The notes under the pieces were generated by a model. That model saw only the letters and a list, made by a program, of their open reading frames with translations, did no database searches and was not told the DNA's origin. Below, piece by piece: positions 43,365 to 51,196 of a DNA stretch of 64,000 nucleotides (position 1 is its first letter; each line of letters starts with the position of its first letter). A program made the position numbers and the translations under genes. This DNA comes from Deltaproteobacteria bacterium (lineage in GTDB: Bacteria > Desulfobacterota > DSM-4660 > Desulfatiglandales > HGW-15). The stretch spans positions 1-64,000 of the forward strand of contig JAGVAP010000062.1 in assembly GCA_020060215.1 (NCBI GenBank). Reading direction: 5' to 3'.

Positions 43365-44572
43365 TGGATGGTCCCCGCCATTTGAAAGATGGGCATGTAC
43401 ATGGCCAGAACGATGAAGCCGATGATCAGTCCCATCACCACCATCAGGGCGGGCTCCACGGAAGAGGCCAGGATGGAGAGCCTGGAATCGATCTCGTTTT
43501 CATAGAAATCGGCGATATCGTTGAGCACCTGCTCCAGGGCCCCGCTCTTCTCACCCGCTTCGATCATGCTCAGGGCGAGCTTCGGGAACGCCCTCGTCTT
43601 GGATATGGCCTCGGAGAAGCTCGTCCCCCTCTCGATGTCCTGTGCGGCCCGCTCCAGTTTCTCCTTCAGGAACTGGTTGTCCAGGGTGCCGGAGGAGACG
43701 CGAAGGGAGTCCAGAAGGGTCATTCCGCCCTGAAGCACGGTGGCCAGGGTGCGGGACATCTTGGAGAGGGAGTGATCGATGAAGATGGTCCCGAGAAACG
43801 GGATCCCGAGCTTGAACCGGTCCACCGCGACCCGGCCCTTCTCGGTCCCGGCGAATGCCCGGCAGCCCAGGGCCAGGAGACCGGCTGCCAGGAGCAGGGA
43901 GAGGAAATTGTCCTTCAGCCGGTGACTGACGTCCACGAGGAAGAGCGTGAGCCAGGGAAGCTCCGTGCCCGCTTCAAGATAGGTTCCTGTGAAGGACGGC
44001 ACCACATAGACCATGAGAAAGACGATGACAAAGATGGAGACCGCGGTGAGGATCACGGGATAGACGGACGCGGTCACAATCTTCTTGCGTATCTCCAGCA
44101 CCTTCTTGATGTAAGAGATGTAGCGCGCGAGGGAGGAAGAGATGTTCCCGCTCCGCTCGCCCGCCTTCAGGGATGAAATATAAAGGTCCGAGAAGTGATG
44201 ACCGTGTCTTCCGAATGCGTCCGAGAGGGAGGAGCCCGCGCTGATATCGTTTCTCACCTCCGTCAACACCCGGGTGAACTCGTCATTCCCCCTCTTCTCG
44301 ATGATGACGTTCAGCGCTGAAATAATGGGCAGCCCGGCCTTGATGAGCACGGAGAACTCCTGGTTGAAGGCCATGAGATCCTTCAGCCGGACCTTCCTCC
44401 CGGGCAGCCCTCCCTTGATCAGTCCGCCAAACCCGTCCGACCTGCGGATCTCTACGACAAAGAAGCCTTCCCGCTCGAGATGTCCTTCGAGTGATCTTCT
44501 GCTCTGCGCGATGAGAGTCCTTTCCAGGCTCTGCCCATCGCGGGTGAGCATCCTGCATTTGAAAGTCGGCAT
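43361..44572 (-). CDS. GspF/PilC inner-membrane platform protein
   Basis: A 403-residue polytopic protein. Two homologous cytoplasmic helical domains (FNQEFSVLIKAGLPIISALN near 90 and MSRTLATVLQGGMTLLDSLR near 270) each precede membrane helices (VYPVILTAVSIFVIVFLMVY and ALMVVMGLIIGFIVLAMYMP). FSEAISKTRAFPKLALSMIEAGEKSG is the F-P-x-x-x-x-x-M-x-x-x-G-E-x-x-G signature. It opens the - strand operon. The 5' leader appears long because the best promoter lies about 360 bp upstream. Confidence 0.92.
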   Translation of the reverse strand: MPTFKCRMLTRDGQSLERTLIAQSRRSLEGHLEREGFFVVEIRRSDGFGGLIKGGLPGRKVRLKDLMAFNQEFSVLIKAGLPIISALNVIIEKRGNDEFTRVLTEVRNDISAGSSLSDAFGRHGHHFSDLYISSLKAGERSGNISSSLARYISYIKKVLEIRKKIVTASVYPVILTAVSIFVIVFLMVYVVPSFTGTYLEAGTELPWLTLFLVDVSHRLKDNFLSLLLAAGLLALGCRAFAGTEKGRVAVDRFKLGIPFLGTIFIDHSLSKMSRTLATVLQGGMTLLDSLRVSSGTLDNQFLKEKLERAAQDIERGTSFSEAISKTRAFPKLALSMIEAGEKSGALEQVLNDIADFYENEIDSRLSILASSVEPALMVVMGLIIGFIVLAMYMPIFQMAGTIQ

Positions 44573-44935
44573 CCGATTGCTCGCTGCTGTGCCATTCGGG
44601 ACCGGATCTCCGGGTGGGACCGGTCTTCGTTCAAGGCTGATCGTTCATCGCGCCCGGCAGAAAGCGGTCTTTCGGATGGGCACCGATGACGCTGCACGAC
44701 CCTGTCCAGGGTCGGGTCGACACACGGGCAGAGATTCCGGGGGTTGCAGGGCGAAGGCACATTGAGAGATACGGAGGCTGGTTAAAACCTGTGGGGATGA
44801 TGGAAAGGCCGATCCAATTTTGCGGCTCCCGAGACGAATGCTACCCGTATGTTGAACGCCCGAAGGTGTTCTGCTATTCAATTTTCTTGCCGGCGCTGAA
44901 CGGTCCTTCCCGTCCGGCGGGCCCGGAGTCGCAAA

Positions 44936-44965
44936 CGTATACTCCAGATCGACTCCAATAGTCAA
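44936..44965 (-). promoter_or_regulatory. Sigma-70-type promoter of the secretion operon
   Basis: On the - strand, TTGACT (44965-44960) and TATACG (44941-44936) are 18 bp apart. It is the best-looking promoter upstream of the gspF-like gene, giving a transcript start near 44929. The -35 is strong and the -10 moderate. Confidence 0.45.
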
Positions 44966-45214
44966 CCGGCGGATGGTAATTCATTATAATTAATATTCAT
45001 TATCATACATGATGTGTGCGGTCGGCTTGGCAGGCACAAGATCTGGTGATCCCAAACTTCCATCCCGGATCCCTCGGTTCTTTCATCGGACGTTCGATTT
45101 TCGAATGTCCCATCCCTTCTTCCCCAGGCAGCTCGTGTTGTCCTCCGGTGCCGTGAACAAGCCTCAGTGTCCGTGTGCGATGCTTCATTCGGCATTCGGA
45201 GTTTGTCTTTCAGG

Positions 45215-45237
45215 AATCGCAAGCAGGAGCTTGCTCC
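45215..45237. repeat. REP-like palindrome, single copy
   Basis: AATCGCAAGCAGGAGCTTGC followed by TCC, matching the copies at 34463 and 34502 but lacking the final CTACAG. Confidence 0.7.
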
Positions 45238-45295
45238 AGACTTTTCGTCCTTCCGGCCTCCGGTTTTTTCGCTGTTTCGGTTACCCATGTTGAGG

Positions 45296-45301
45296 TATAA
45301 T
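45296..45301 (+). promoter_or_regulatory. -10 box upstream of the GT2-GtrA gene
   Basis: A perfect TATAAT at 45296-45301, about 50 nt before the GTG start. The expected -35 region (TGTTTC at 45273) is poor, so this may need an activator. Confidence 0.4.
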
Positions 45302-45356
45302 CCGCCCCCGTCATCGAGCTCCCGACTTCTGGTGGCATACCGAACTGGAGGTTCCG

Positions 45357-46538
45357 GTGAAACTGAGCGTGGTGGTTCCCTGCTTCAACGAAGAAAAGAC
45401 GCTGATGAGGTGCGTGAAACGGGTCCTCGATATCCAGGGCGAATCGCTCGAGCTCGAGATCATCATCGTGGATGACTGTTCGACGGACCGGAGCCTGGAG
45501 ATCGCGCGCGTTCTGGAGGCGCAAAACCCCGAGGTCAGGGTCATTCACCTGGCGAAAAACCAGGGGAAGGGGGCCGCGGTCTCTGCGGGCTTTCAGAGCG
45601 CCACGGGCGACGTGGTGGCGGTCCAGGATGCGGATCTGGAATATGACCCGCAGGACCTCAGGCGGATGCTGACCCCCCTCATCGAAGACAAGGCGGACGT
45701 GGTTTTCGGCTCCCGTTTTCTCTCGACGGGGGCACACAGGGTGCTCTATTTCTGGCATTCCCTGGGCAACTATCTCATCACATCCCTCTCCAATATGTTC
45801 ACGGACCTGAACATGACGGACGTGGAGAGCGGTTACAAGGTATTCCGGCGCGAAGTGCTCCGTTCCATCCGTATCGAGGAGAAGCGGTTCGGCTTCGAGC
45901 CCGAAATCGTCGCCAAGGTTTCGCACCTGCGCCCCAGGATCTTCGAGACCGGGATCTCCTACTACGGCCGCACCTACGAAGAAGGAAAGAAGATCGGCTT
46001 CAGGGACGGGCTCAGGGCCCTCTACTGCATCCTGAAATACAATGCGCCGAAGGCGCCCTGGTTTCTGCAGCTGCTGGTCTATCTCCTGGCAGGCGGGACG
46101 GCGGCGGCGGTGGATCTCCTCGTCTTCGTGCTCTTCGCCGGCAGCGGCCGGGGGCTGGTCCCATCCCTGTCCTTTTCCTTCATTCCCGCCGTTGCCGTTC
46201 TCTATCTCCTCGGCGCCCGCCTTGTTTTCAGGCGGAACGCGAGGTGGAGCGGTCGGGCCGAGATCATCCTCTTCGGGGTCGCCGCCTGCATGGCCTTTGT
46301 CGTCAACCTGCTCGTGACCGGGGCATTCCTGGTCTACGGTCTCCCTCCCTGGGGCTCGAAGCTCGCGGCGTTCGCGGTGGCGCTGATCCTTCTCTTCCCC
46401 ATCCTTCGCTCCCTGGTCTTTCCAGAGCCGGCCGTCGGCCCGTGGAGACCGCAGGAGAGTCCGTATCCGCCTCCTTCGGACCCTGAAAAGCCGACCACGG
46501 CACAGGAACGAGGTGGCATTGTCGAGAAGAATGGCTAA
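45357..46538 (+). CDS. GT2 (DPM1-like) glycosyltransferase fused to GtrA domain
   Basis: A 393-residue protein. Residues 1-235 are a dolichol-phosphate-mannosyltransferase-like GT2 domain: VVVPCFNEEKTLMRCVKRVL, IIIVDDCSTDRS, VVAVQDADLEYDP as the metal site and VESGYKVFRREVLRSI. Residues 240-360 form four hydrophobic segments of a GtrA-type membrane domain (LQLLVYLLAGGTAAAVDLLV, FVVNLLVTGAFLVYGLPPWG). Such fusions make a polyprenyl-phosphate sugar and may pass it across the membrane. The start is GTG 45357 with GGAGG 5 bp upstream. The last 40 residues are proline-rich and disordered. Confidence 0.88.
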   Translation: MKLSVVVPCFNEEKTLMRCVKRVLDIQGESLELEIIIVDDCSTDRSLEIARVLEAQNPEVRVIHLAKNQGKGAAVSAGFQSATGDVVAVQDADLEYDPQDLRRMLTPLIEDKADVVFGSRFLSTGAHRVLYFWHSLGNYLITSLSNMFTDLNMTDVESGYKVFRREVLRSIRIEEKRFGFEPEIVAKVSHLRPRIFETGISYYGRTYEEGKKIGFRDGLRALYCILKYNAPKAPWFLQLLVYLLAGGTAAAVDLLVFVLFAGSGRGLVPSLSFSFIPAVAVLYLLGARLVFRRNARWSGRAEIILFGVAACMAFVVNLLVTGAFLVYGLPPWGSKLAAFAVALILLFPILRSLVFPEPAVGPWRPQESPYPPPSDPEKPTTAQERGGIVEKNG

Positions 46539-46711
46539 TGTCTGTGGGACCAAGAGCCCTATCTCCCGGTCTCCCCGTGCAGCACCCAGGCAAAGTGCAA
46601 GGGTGCGCCGGGTGCGGGGGGGGGGGAGGTCGGAGCACAAGGATGACGCGACGGAGAAAACTCGTCTGTATTTGCCCGCCGCCTTGAGCAGCATCGGGAC
46701 CTGGGTAGTAT

Positions 46712-46740
46712 TTGACGTTTTCACCCCCTCCAGGTAGTTT
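46712..46740 (+). promoter_or_regulatory. Possible sigma-70 promoter upstream of UDP-glucose dehydrogenase
   Basis: TTGACG (46712-46717) and TAGTTT (46735-46740) lie 17 bp apart in the 260-bp gap after the GT2-GtrA gene. The -35 is good and the -10 weak. The gap also has a run of ten or so G residues near 46618 and no gene. Confidence 0.3.
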
Positions 46741-46798
46741 GGGGGGACATGCGGGTCAAAGGGCCGGACGGCTTCCGGATCATGAATGAGGGGTGACC

Positions 46799-48175
46799 AT
46801 GGCTTTCGAGAAGAATATCCTTTGCATCGGCGCGGGCTATGTGGGCGCGCCGACCATGGCGATGATTGCCGCCAAATGTCCGCACTACAGGGTGCTCGTC
46901 GTCGACATCGATCGTGAGAAGATCAAGGCGTGGAACAGCGACCGGCTGCCCATCTACGAACCGGGGCTTGACGAACTGGTGAAGAAGACCAGGGGCCGAA
47001 ATCTATTTCTCTCCGCCGAGATCGAGAGGGGAATCCAGGAGTGCGACATCATCTTCGTCTCCGTCAACACCCCGACCAAGGCCTTCGGACAAGGGGCCGG
47101 GAAGGCTGCCGACCTCCAGTACTGGGAAAGGACGGCCAGGCAGATCCTGGAGAACTCCGAAAGAAACAAGATCATCGTGGAGAAGTCCACGCTGCCCGTG
47201 AGGACCGCCGAGGCCATGGAGCGGATCCTGAACGGGAACTCCAAGGGCATCCATTTCGAGGTGATCTCCAATCCGGAGTTTCTCGCAGAAGGATCCGCCG
47301 TGCAGGACCTCGAGTCCCCGGACAGGGTGCTGATCGGCTCCAGGGAGACGCCGGAAGGTGTGCTTGCAAGGAAGGCGATCGTCGATATCTATGCGAACTG
47401 GGTGGACCGGGAGCGGATCATCGAGTCGAACGTGTGGAGCTCCGAGCTTTCCAAGCTGACGGCCAATGCCTTTCTCGCCCAGAGGATCTCTTCCATCAAT
47501 ACCATCTCGGCCCTTTGCGAGAAGACCGAAGCCGACGTGGATGAGATCGCCTATGCCGTGGGGAAGGACTCCAGGGTGGGACCTCACTTTCTCAAGGCGA
47601 GCGTGGGATTCGGGGGATCCTGTTTCAAAAAGGATATCCTGAACCTGGTCTACATCTGCGAGAGCTACGGCCTGGCGGAGGTGGCCCGGTACTGGGAGTC
47701 CGTCGTCGCGATCAACGAGTGGCAGGAGAAGCGGTTCATCATGAACATGCTGGCCAACATGTTCAACACCATGGCCGGCAAGAAGATCGCGATCTTCGGT
47801 TTTGCCTTCAAGGCCAACACCGGGGACACGAGGGAGTCGGCTGCCATCTATGTGACGCGGGGACTGATCGAGGAGCATGCCAGGGTCGTCATCACCGACC
47901 CCAAAGCGCTCGACAATGCAAGGAAGGACCTGAGCGACATCATCGACCGGGTTACCTTCGAGGCCGATCCTTACAGGGCGGCGGAGGGAGCACATGCCAT
48001 CGCCGTGCTGACGGAGTGGTCCCTCTTCAAGCAGCTCGACTACAGGCGCATCTACAAATCCATGGTCCACCCGGCCTTCCTCTTCGACGGGCGGAACATC
48101 CTGGACCACAAGGCTCTCTATGAACTGGGATTCAACGTCTTCCCTGTCGGGAAGAAACCGTTGAAGCACTTCTAG
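46799..48175 (+). CDS. UDP-glucose 6-dehydrogenase, eukaryote-type
   Basis: A 458-residue NAD-dependent enzyme that oxidises a UDP-hexose to its uronic acid. The Rossmann motif is CIGAGYVGAP, the substrate region is VSVNTPTKAFGQGAGKAADL, and the catalytic Cys275 lies in SVGFGGSCFKKD. Recalled alignment with animal UGDH is striking along the whole length (LPIYEPGLDEL, NVWSSELSKLTANAFLAQRI, GFAFKANTGDTRESAAIYV), much closer than the usual bacterial Ugd or WbpA. UDP-glucose is therefore the likeliest substrate, supplying UDP-glucuronate for the EPS. Start ATG 46799 follows GAGGGGTG. It converges with the thiolase gene, one base between stops. Confidence 0.9.
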   Translation: MAFEKNILCIGAGYVGAPTMAMIAAKCPHYRVLVVDIDREKIKAWNSDRLPIYEPGLDELVKKTRGRNLFLSAEIERGIQECDIIFVSVNTPTKAFGQGAGKAADLQYWERTARQILENSERNKIIVEKSTLPVRTAEAMERILNGNSKGIHFEVISNPEFLAEGSAVQDLESPDRVLIGSRETPEGVLARKAIVDIYANWVDRERIIESNVWSSELSKLTANAFLAQRISSINTISALCEKTEADVDEIAYAVGKDSRVGPHFLKASVGFGGSCFKKDILNLVYICESYGLAEVARYWESVVAINEWQEKRFIMNMLANMFNTMAGKKIAIFGFAFKANTGDTRESAAIYVTRGLIEEHARVVITDPKALDNARKDLSDIIDRVTFEADPYRAAEGAHAIAVLTEWSLFKQLDYRRIYKSMVHPAFLFDGRNILDHKALYELGFNVFPVGKKPLKHF

Positions 48176-48176
48176 T

Positions 48177-49424
48177 CTACATCATCTCCAACGCGCACGC
48201 CGTCGAAACGCCGCCTCCTCCGCAGATCGTCGCCAGCCCCAGGGTCTTTCCCCTCTTCTTCATGGCATGGAGCAGGGTGACCATGATCCGGCAACCCGTG
48301 GACCCGACCGGATGGCCCAGCCCTATTCCCGAACCGTTCACGTTCGTGATCTCCCTCTTCAGGCCCAGCTCCTTTTCGCATCCCAGGTACTGCGCTGCAA
48401 AGGCCTCGTTCAGCTCGATCAACTCGAAATCCTTCGGCTTCAGGCCGCTGTTCTTCTCGAGGTTGCGCACGGCGGGGACCGGGCTCAGCCCCATGACCGA
48501 CGGATGACATGCGCCCCGCCCCACGGCCTTGATGCGGGCGATGGGTTGGATCCCCAGCTCGCGCGCCTTTTCTGCGGCCATGATCACCATGGCGCTCGCC
48601 CCATCGTTGATCCCGGACGAATTGCCGGCCGTCACCTTCCCGATCTTGGGTATGAATGCGGGGGGCAGCTTGGAGAGCTGGTCCATCGTCAGGCCGGGGC
48701 GGAAGTGCTCGTCCTTGTCAAAGGTTACGGGAGGTCCTTTTTTCTGCGGCAACTCCACAGGGACGATCTCCTCCCTGAAGTCCCCTTCCTTGGTGGCCCT
48801 CTCCGCATTGTTGTGGCTCCGGAGCGCAACCTCGTCCATCTCCTCTCGGCTGATGTTGTGGAGCTGGGATACGAACTCCGCCGTCACCCCCATGATGTAG
48901 GGCTTCCCTGCAAAGAGCTCCAGGGGCATGCCGCTCTTGAGGGGGCCTTCTTCCGGGTGGGGTATGAGATGGGAGCCGCAGTGAAGGGCCTGCATCAGGG
49001 TGTCCACGAAGAGCTGGTCCTGGAGCCGGCACCCCCACCTGGCGCTCGGGACCGTGTAGGCGATGCCGGACATGTGCTCCGTTCCTCCGGCGAGCACGAT
49101 CTCGTCGATCCCTGCCTGGATGGCCGCCATTCCGGAGATCGTCGCCTCCATGGCAGAGGTGCAGACGCGGTTGATGGTCACAGCGGTGACGGAATCCGGG
49201 ATCCCGGCCATCAGGGCCCCCACCCTGGCCACATTGAGGGCATCCCCCGGCTCCAGACAGCAACCGAATCGAACGTCGGTGAGCATAGCGGGCTCGATGC
49301 CGGCACGCTTCACCGCCCCTTTCATGGCAACGGCCGCAAGCTTCGCGGCATGACTGTCCCGCAGTGTCCCCCCGAAGGTCCCGATCGCCGTTCGGCAGGC
49401 CGAAACGATAACCACGTCTTTCAT
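48177..49424 (-). CDS. Thiolase (acetyl-CoA C-acyltransferase)
   Basis: A 415-residue thiolase. The nucleophilic Cys88 is in NRVCTSAMEA, the catalytic histidine region is GHPVGSTGCRI, the asparagine-glutamate motif is ELNEAFAAQYL, and the second catalytic cysteine is in TICGGGGVST. It condenses or cleaves acyl-CoA in the cytoplasm, in fatty-acid degradation or acetoacetyl-CoA formation. A FadR-type operator lies 45 bp upstream of the start, which points to fatty-acid metabolism. It is not part of the EPS locus. No other beta-oxidation gene is next to it. Confidence 0.92.
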   Translation of the reverse strand: MKDVVIVSACRTAIGTFGGTLRDSHAAKLAAVAMKGAVKRAGIEPAMLTDVRFGCCLEPGDALNVARVGALMAGIPDSVTAVTINRVCTSAMEATISGMAAIQAGIDEIVLAGGTEHMSGIAYTVPSARWGCRLQDQLFVDTLMQALHCGSHLIPHPEEGPLKSGMPLELFAGKPYIMGVTAEFVSQLHNISREEMDEVALRSHNNAERATKEGDFREEIVPVELPQKKGPPVTFDKDEHFRPGLTMDQLSKLPPAFIPKIGKVTAGNSSGINDGASAMVIMAAEKARELGIQPIARIKAVGRGACHPSVMGLSPVPAVRNLEKNSGLKPKDFELIELNEAFAAQYLGCEKELGLKREITNVNGSGIGLGHPVGSTGCRIMVTLLHAMKKRGKTLGLATICGGGGVSTACALEMM

Positions 49425-49468
49425 CTGAGCACCCCTGTCCTAGGATTGGTTGGTAGAGCGTTCATAAC

Positions 49469-49486
49469 TGAATGGCCGTTCATTCA
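49469..49486 (-). promoter_or_regulatory. FadR-like (TetR-family) operator upstream of the thiolase gene
   Basis: TGAATGGCCGTTCATTCA is an imperfect 18-bp palindrome matching the TGAATGA-N4-TCATTCA operator of the Bacillus TetR-type FadR regulator at all but one arm position. It lies 45 bp before the thiolase start on the - strand. Acyl-CoA-responsive repression is the natural reading. Confidence 0.6.
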
Positions 49487-49580
49487 GGCGTTAATCTACA
49501 ACGAAAACAGCGGGCGAGTAAAGGGGAAAGAGAGGGCTGTTTGGGGTTGGTGGTGGGTGGTCGGTTGTGGGACGTATTCC

Positions 49581-49645
49581 GGGTTTCGGGTGTCAGCCCG
49601 GTCGTCCATCGATTTCCGGACACCTGAACACTGAAACCTGAAACC
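49581..49645. repeat. Inverted GGTTTCGGGTGTC / GACACCTGAA repeat
   Basis: GGGTTTCGGGTGTC (49581-49594) faces GACACCTGAACACTGAAACC plus TGAAACC (49619-49645). The right arm has two tandem CTGAAACC units. It lies in the 281-bp gap between thiolase and the DUF3108 gene; no gene is seen there apart from the operator. Confidence 0.5.
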
Positions 49646-49705
49646 TCTTCGTGCACTCCACCGGGGAGGAGTGACTCACCGGCCAACCACGCACCACCGC
49701 CACCC

Positions 49706-50461
49706 TCACTCTTTTCCTGAAACCAGCTCCGCCACGAAGCTCCCGACCCTGACCGCGCTCCTGATGCGGACGGGGATCCGGTGACGGTCGGCCGTGACCC
49801 ATATCTGGAGGTTCGACTTCTCGCTTTTCTCGAACACGCCGCCGATATTCTTCATCTCCGGCTCGACCAGGTAAGTGTCGTACTCCCTGCCCGCCACCCG
49901 GATCTTTTCCCTCCGGATCACCCTGGCCGTGCTGACCACGGTCCGCTTCCCGTCCGTCACCGGCTGCACCATCACCTTCCCTTCCGCGAGATCCTGCACG
50001 CGGAACGCATAGAAGATGGAGAGGGGATCGAACGTCCCGCGTTGTATGGGGACCGGCTCCCTCTTCTGCCCGGATTCGGAGTACCTCGCCTCTCCCTTCT
50101 CCCAATCGAAATGGACCGCGATGTCCCGCTTACGTTTGCCCTGCTGCAGTTTCGTGAAGGCGATCGAGCGGTTCATGGAACCGTCCGCATAGGCCTCGAT
50201 CGTGTCCCTCACCATGTAAAAAGGGTCAATGTATTCAAACGTCCTGGCGGTGGCCCTGAAATGAAAGCACTCCACCCCTTCCTTGATCTCACGGGGAAGG
50301 ATCTCCAGGGTCGCTTCTCCGGCCGGAATAAAGGACCAGTAGACCATGAATCTCAGCCTCTCCCCGGGCTGGAACGGGACGTTTCCGCCCTCCCCGGAGG
50401 CATACAGGGGCCGGACGAGGATGAGGCTCAGCAGCCAGAGGAGGATCGCGGGCCTTTTCAT
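49706..50461 (-). CDS. DUF3108-type periplasmic protein
   Basis: A 251-residue protein with a signal peptide (MKRPAILLWLLSLILVRPLY, cleavage near ASG). The mature part is beta-rich and matches the DUF3108 pattern: FQPGERLRFMVYWSFIPAGE, YMVRDTIEAYADGSMNRSIA, GTFDPLSIFYAFRVQDL and SNLQIWVTADRHRIPVRIRS. Members are predicted lipocalin-like beta proteins of the cell envelope with no known activity. It starts 27 bp after the stop of the gene upstream on the same strand, suggesting a two-gene operon. Confidence 0.8.
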   Translation of the reverse strand: MKRPAILLWLLSLILVRPLYASGEGGNVPFQPGERLRFMVYWSFIPAGEATLEILPREIKEGVECFHFRATARTFEYIDPFYMVRDTIEAYADGSMNRSIAFTKLQQGKRKRDIAVHFDWEKGEARYSESGQKREPVPIQRGTFDPLSIFYAFRVQDLAEGKVMVQPVTDGKRTVVSTARVIRREKIRVAGREYDTYLVEPEMKNIGGVFEKSEKSNLQIWVTADRHRIPVRIRSAVRVGSFVAELVSGKE

Positions 50462-50488
50462 GGGCTGTCTTTCATGAGGGACGACCGC

Positions 50489-51196
50489 CTACTTCTCCAC
50501 CAGGAGGTAGTGATCCGGCTTCAGGCGGGCAAAGATCACGGCGCCGGGGCAGGGCCTTACCAGTTTGCTCTTGTGTTCCCTGCCGATGACCTGGAAGAGT
50601 TCGAGGCAACAGGAGCAGATATGAGCGCTGATGTCAATGGAATAGGGTATCTTCGCCCCGTCGCGTTCGACGAAGAAGCGCGGTTTGAAAAAATTCGCGT
50701 GGTTTGCGGAGTGGGACAGGAAGAGAAAGGAATAGTCCTTTACATCGGAACCCAACCGGGCGGCCCACCTCAGGTAGATCCTCTTTTCCGTGTCCCCGAC
50801 CTCCCCCCATTCCGAGGGGGTCCTGGAGGAGAACCCGGGATCGCGGACCAACTCCTCCTTTTCCTCGACGGCGGCGGACCTGGAGGGGACGAAGTCGGAT
50901 CTTGTGATGACCCCGTCCTTGCGGTCTCGAACCGTTTCCAGATCGAAAGAGCTCACGACCAGGAAGAGCCCGTTCCGGTCGGAAGCCCTGTACCAGCTTG
51001 CCTGCCTGGAACAGGTCTCGTTCCACACCGAGGGGTTCACGATCGTGATCCGGTTCATCTCGTCGAGGGGGGTGCACACCACCCCCTTGGCCCTGGAGAC
51101 CTTCACCCCCCGGCCTTCGAGATCGGCCTGCAGCAGGCCGGCCTCTTCGGCGGTGAGCCAGTAGATGTGTTTTCGATATTCCACGGCGGGCTTCAT
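50489..51196 (-). CDS. Conserved-looking protein of unknown function
   Basis: A 235-residue soluble protein I do not recognise. It has no signal peptide or membrane segment. Notable parts are IVNPSVWNETCSRQASWYRA, YSFLFLSHSANHANFFKPRF and a cysteine cluster SAHICSCCLELFQVIG near residue 195 that could bind metal or form a disulfide. The end PCPGAVIFARLKPDHYLLVE is hydrophobic. The start at ATG 51196 has AGGAGG 12 bp upstream; the frame runs open much further upstream but only across the MoeA gene on the other strand. It precedes the DUF3108 gene in the same direction. Confidence 0.6.
   Translation of the reverse strand: MKPAVEYRKHIYWLTAEEAGLLQADLEGRGVKVSRAKGVVCTPLDEMNRITIVNPSVWNETCSRQASWYRASDRNGLFLVVSSFDLETVRDRKDGVITRSDFVPSRSAAVEEKEELVRDPGFSSRTPSEWGEVGDTEKRIYLRWAARLGSDVKDYSFLFLSHSANHANFFKPRFFVERDGAKIPYSIDISAHICSCCLELFQVIGREHKSKLVRPCPGAVIFARLKPDHYLLVEK

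Larger units (their letters stand above)
44573..45356. other. 784-bp divergent intergenic region
   Basis: No gene is supported between the gspF-like start (- strand) and the GT2-GtrA start (+ strand). It contains a - strand sigma-70-type promoter (44936-44965), an unusually AT-rich patch (44975-45010, including TTCATTATAATTAATATTC), a CGAAC/GTTCGA repeat relic near 45085, a REP-like palindrome (45215-45237) and a + strand -10 box (45296). The - strand leader of about 355 nt carries no riboswitch I can recognise. Confidence 0.6.

Noticed and set aside
41160..43385. Long + strand open frame opposite the gspE- and pilM-like genes.
   Set aside because: Same antisense effect; the - strand frames hold intact Walker and zinc motifs.
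44573..44930. c-di-GMP-I (GEMM) riboswitch in the secretion-operon leader.
   Set aside because: The conserved GGCAAACC and GACGCAAAGC-type blocks could not be found on the - strand.
44645..44965. 106-codon open frame on the - strand in the divergent region.
   Set aside because: TTG start inside the promoter, no ribosome site, no recognisable domain and atypical composition.
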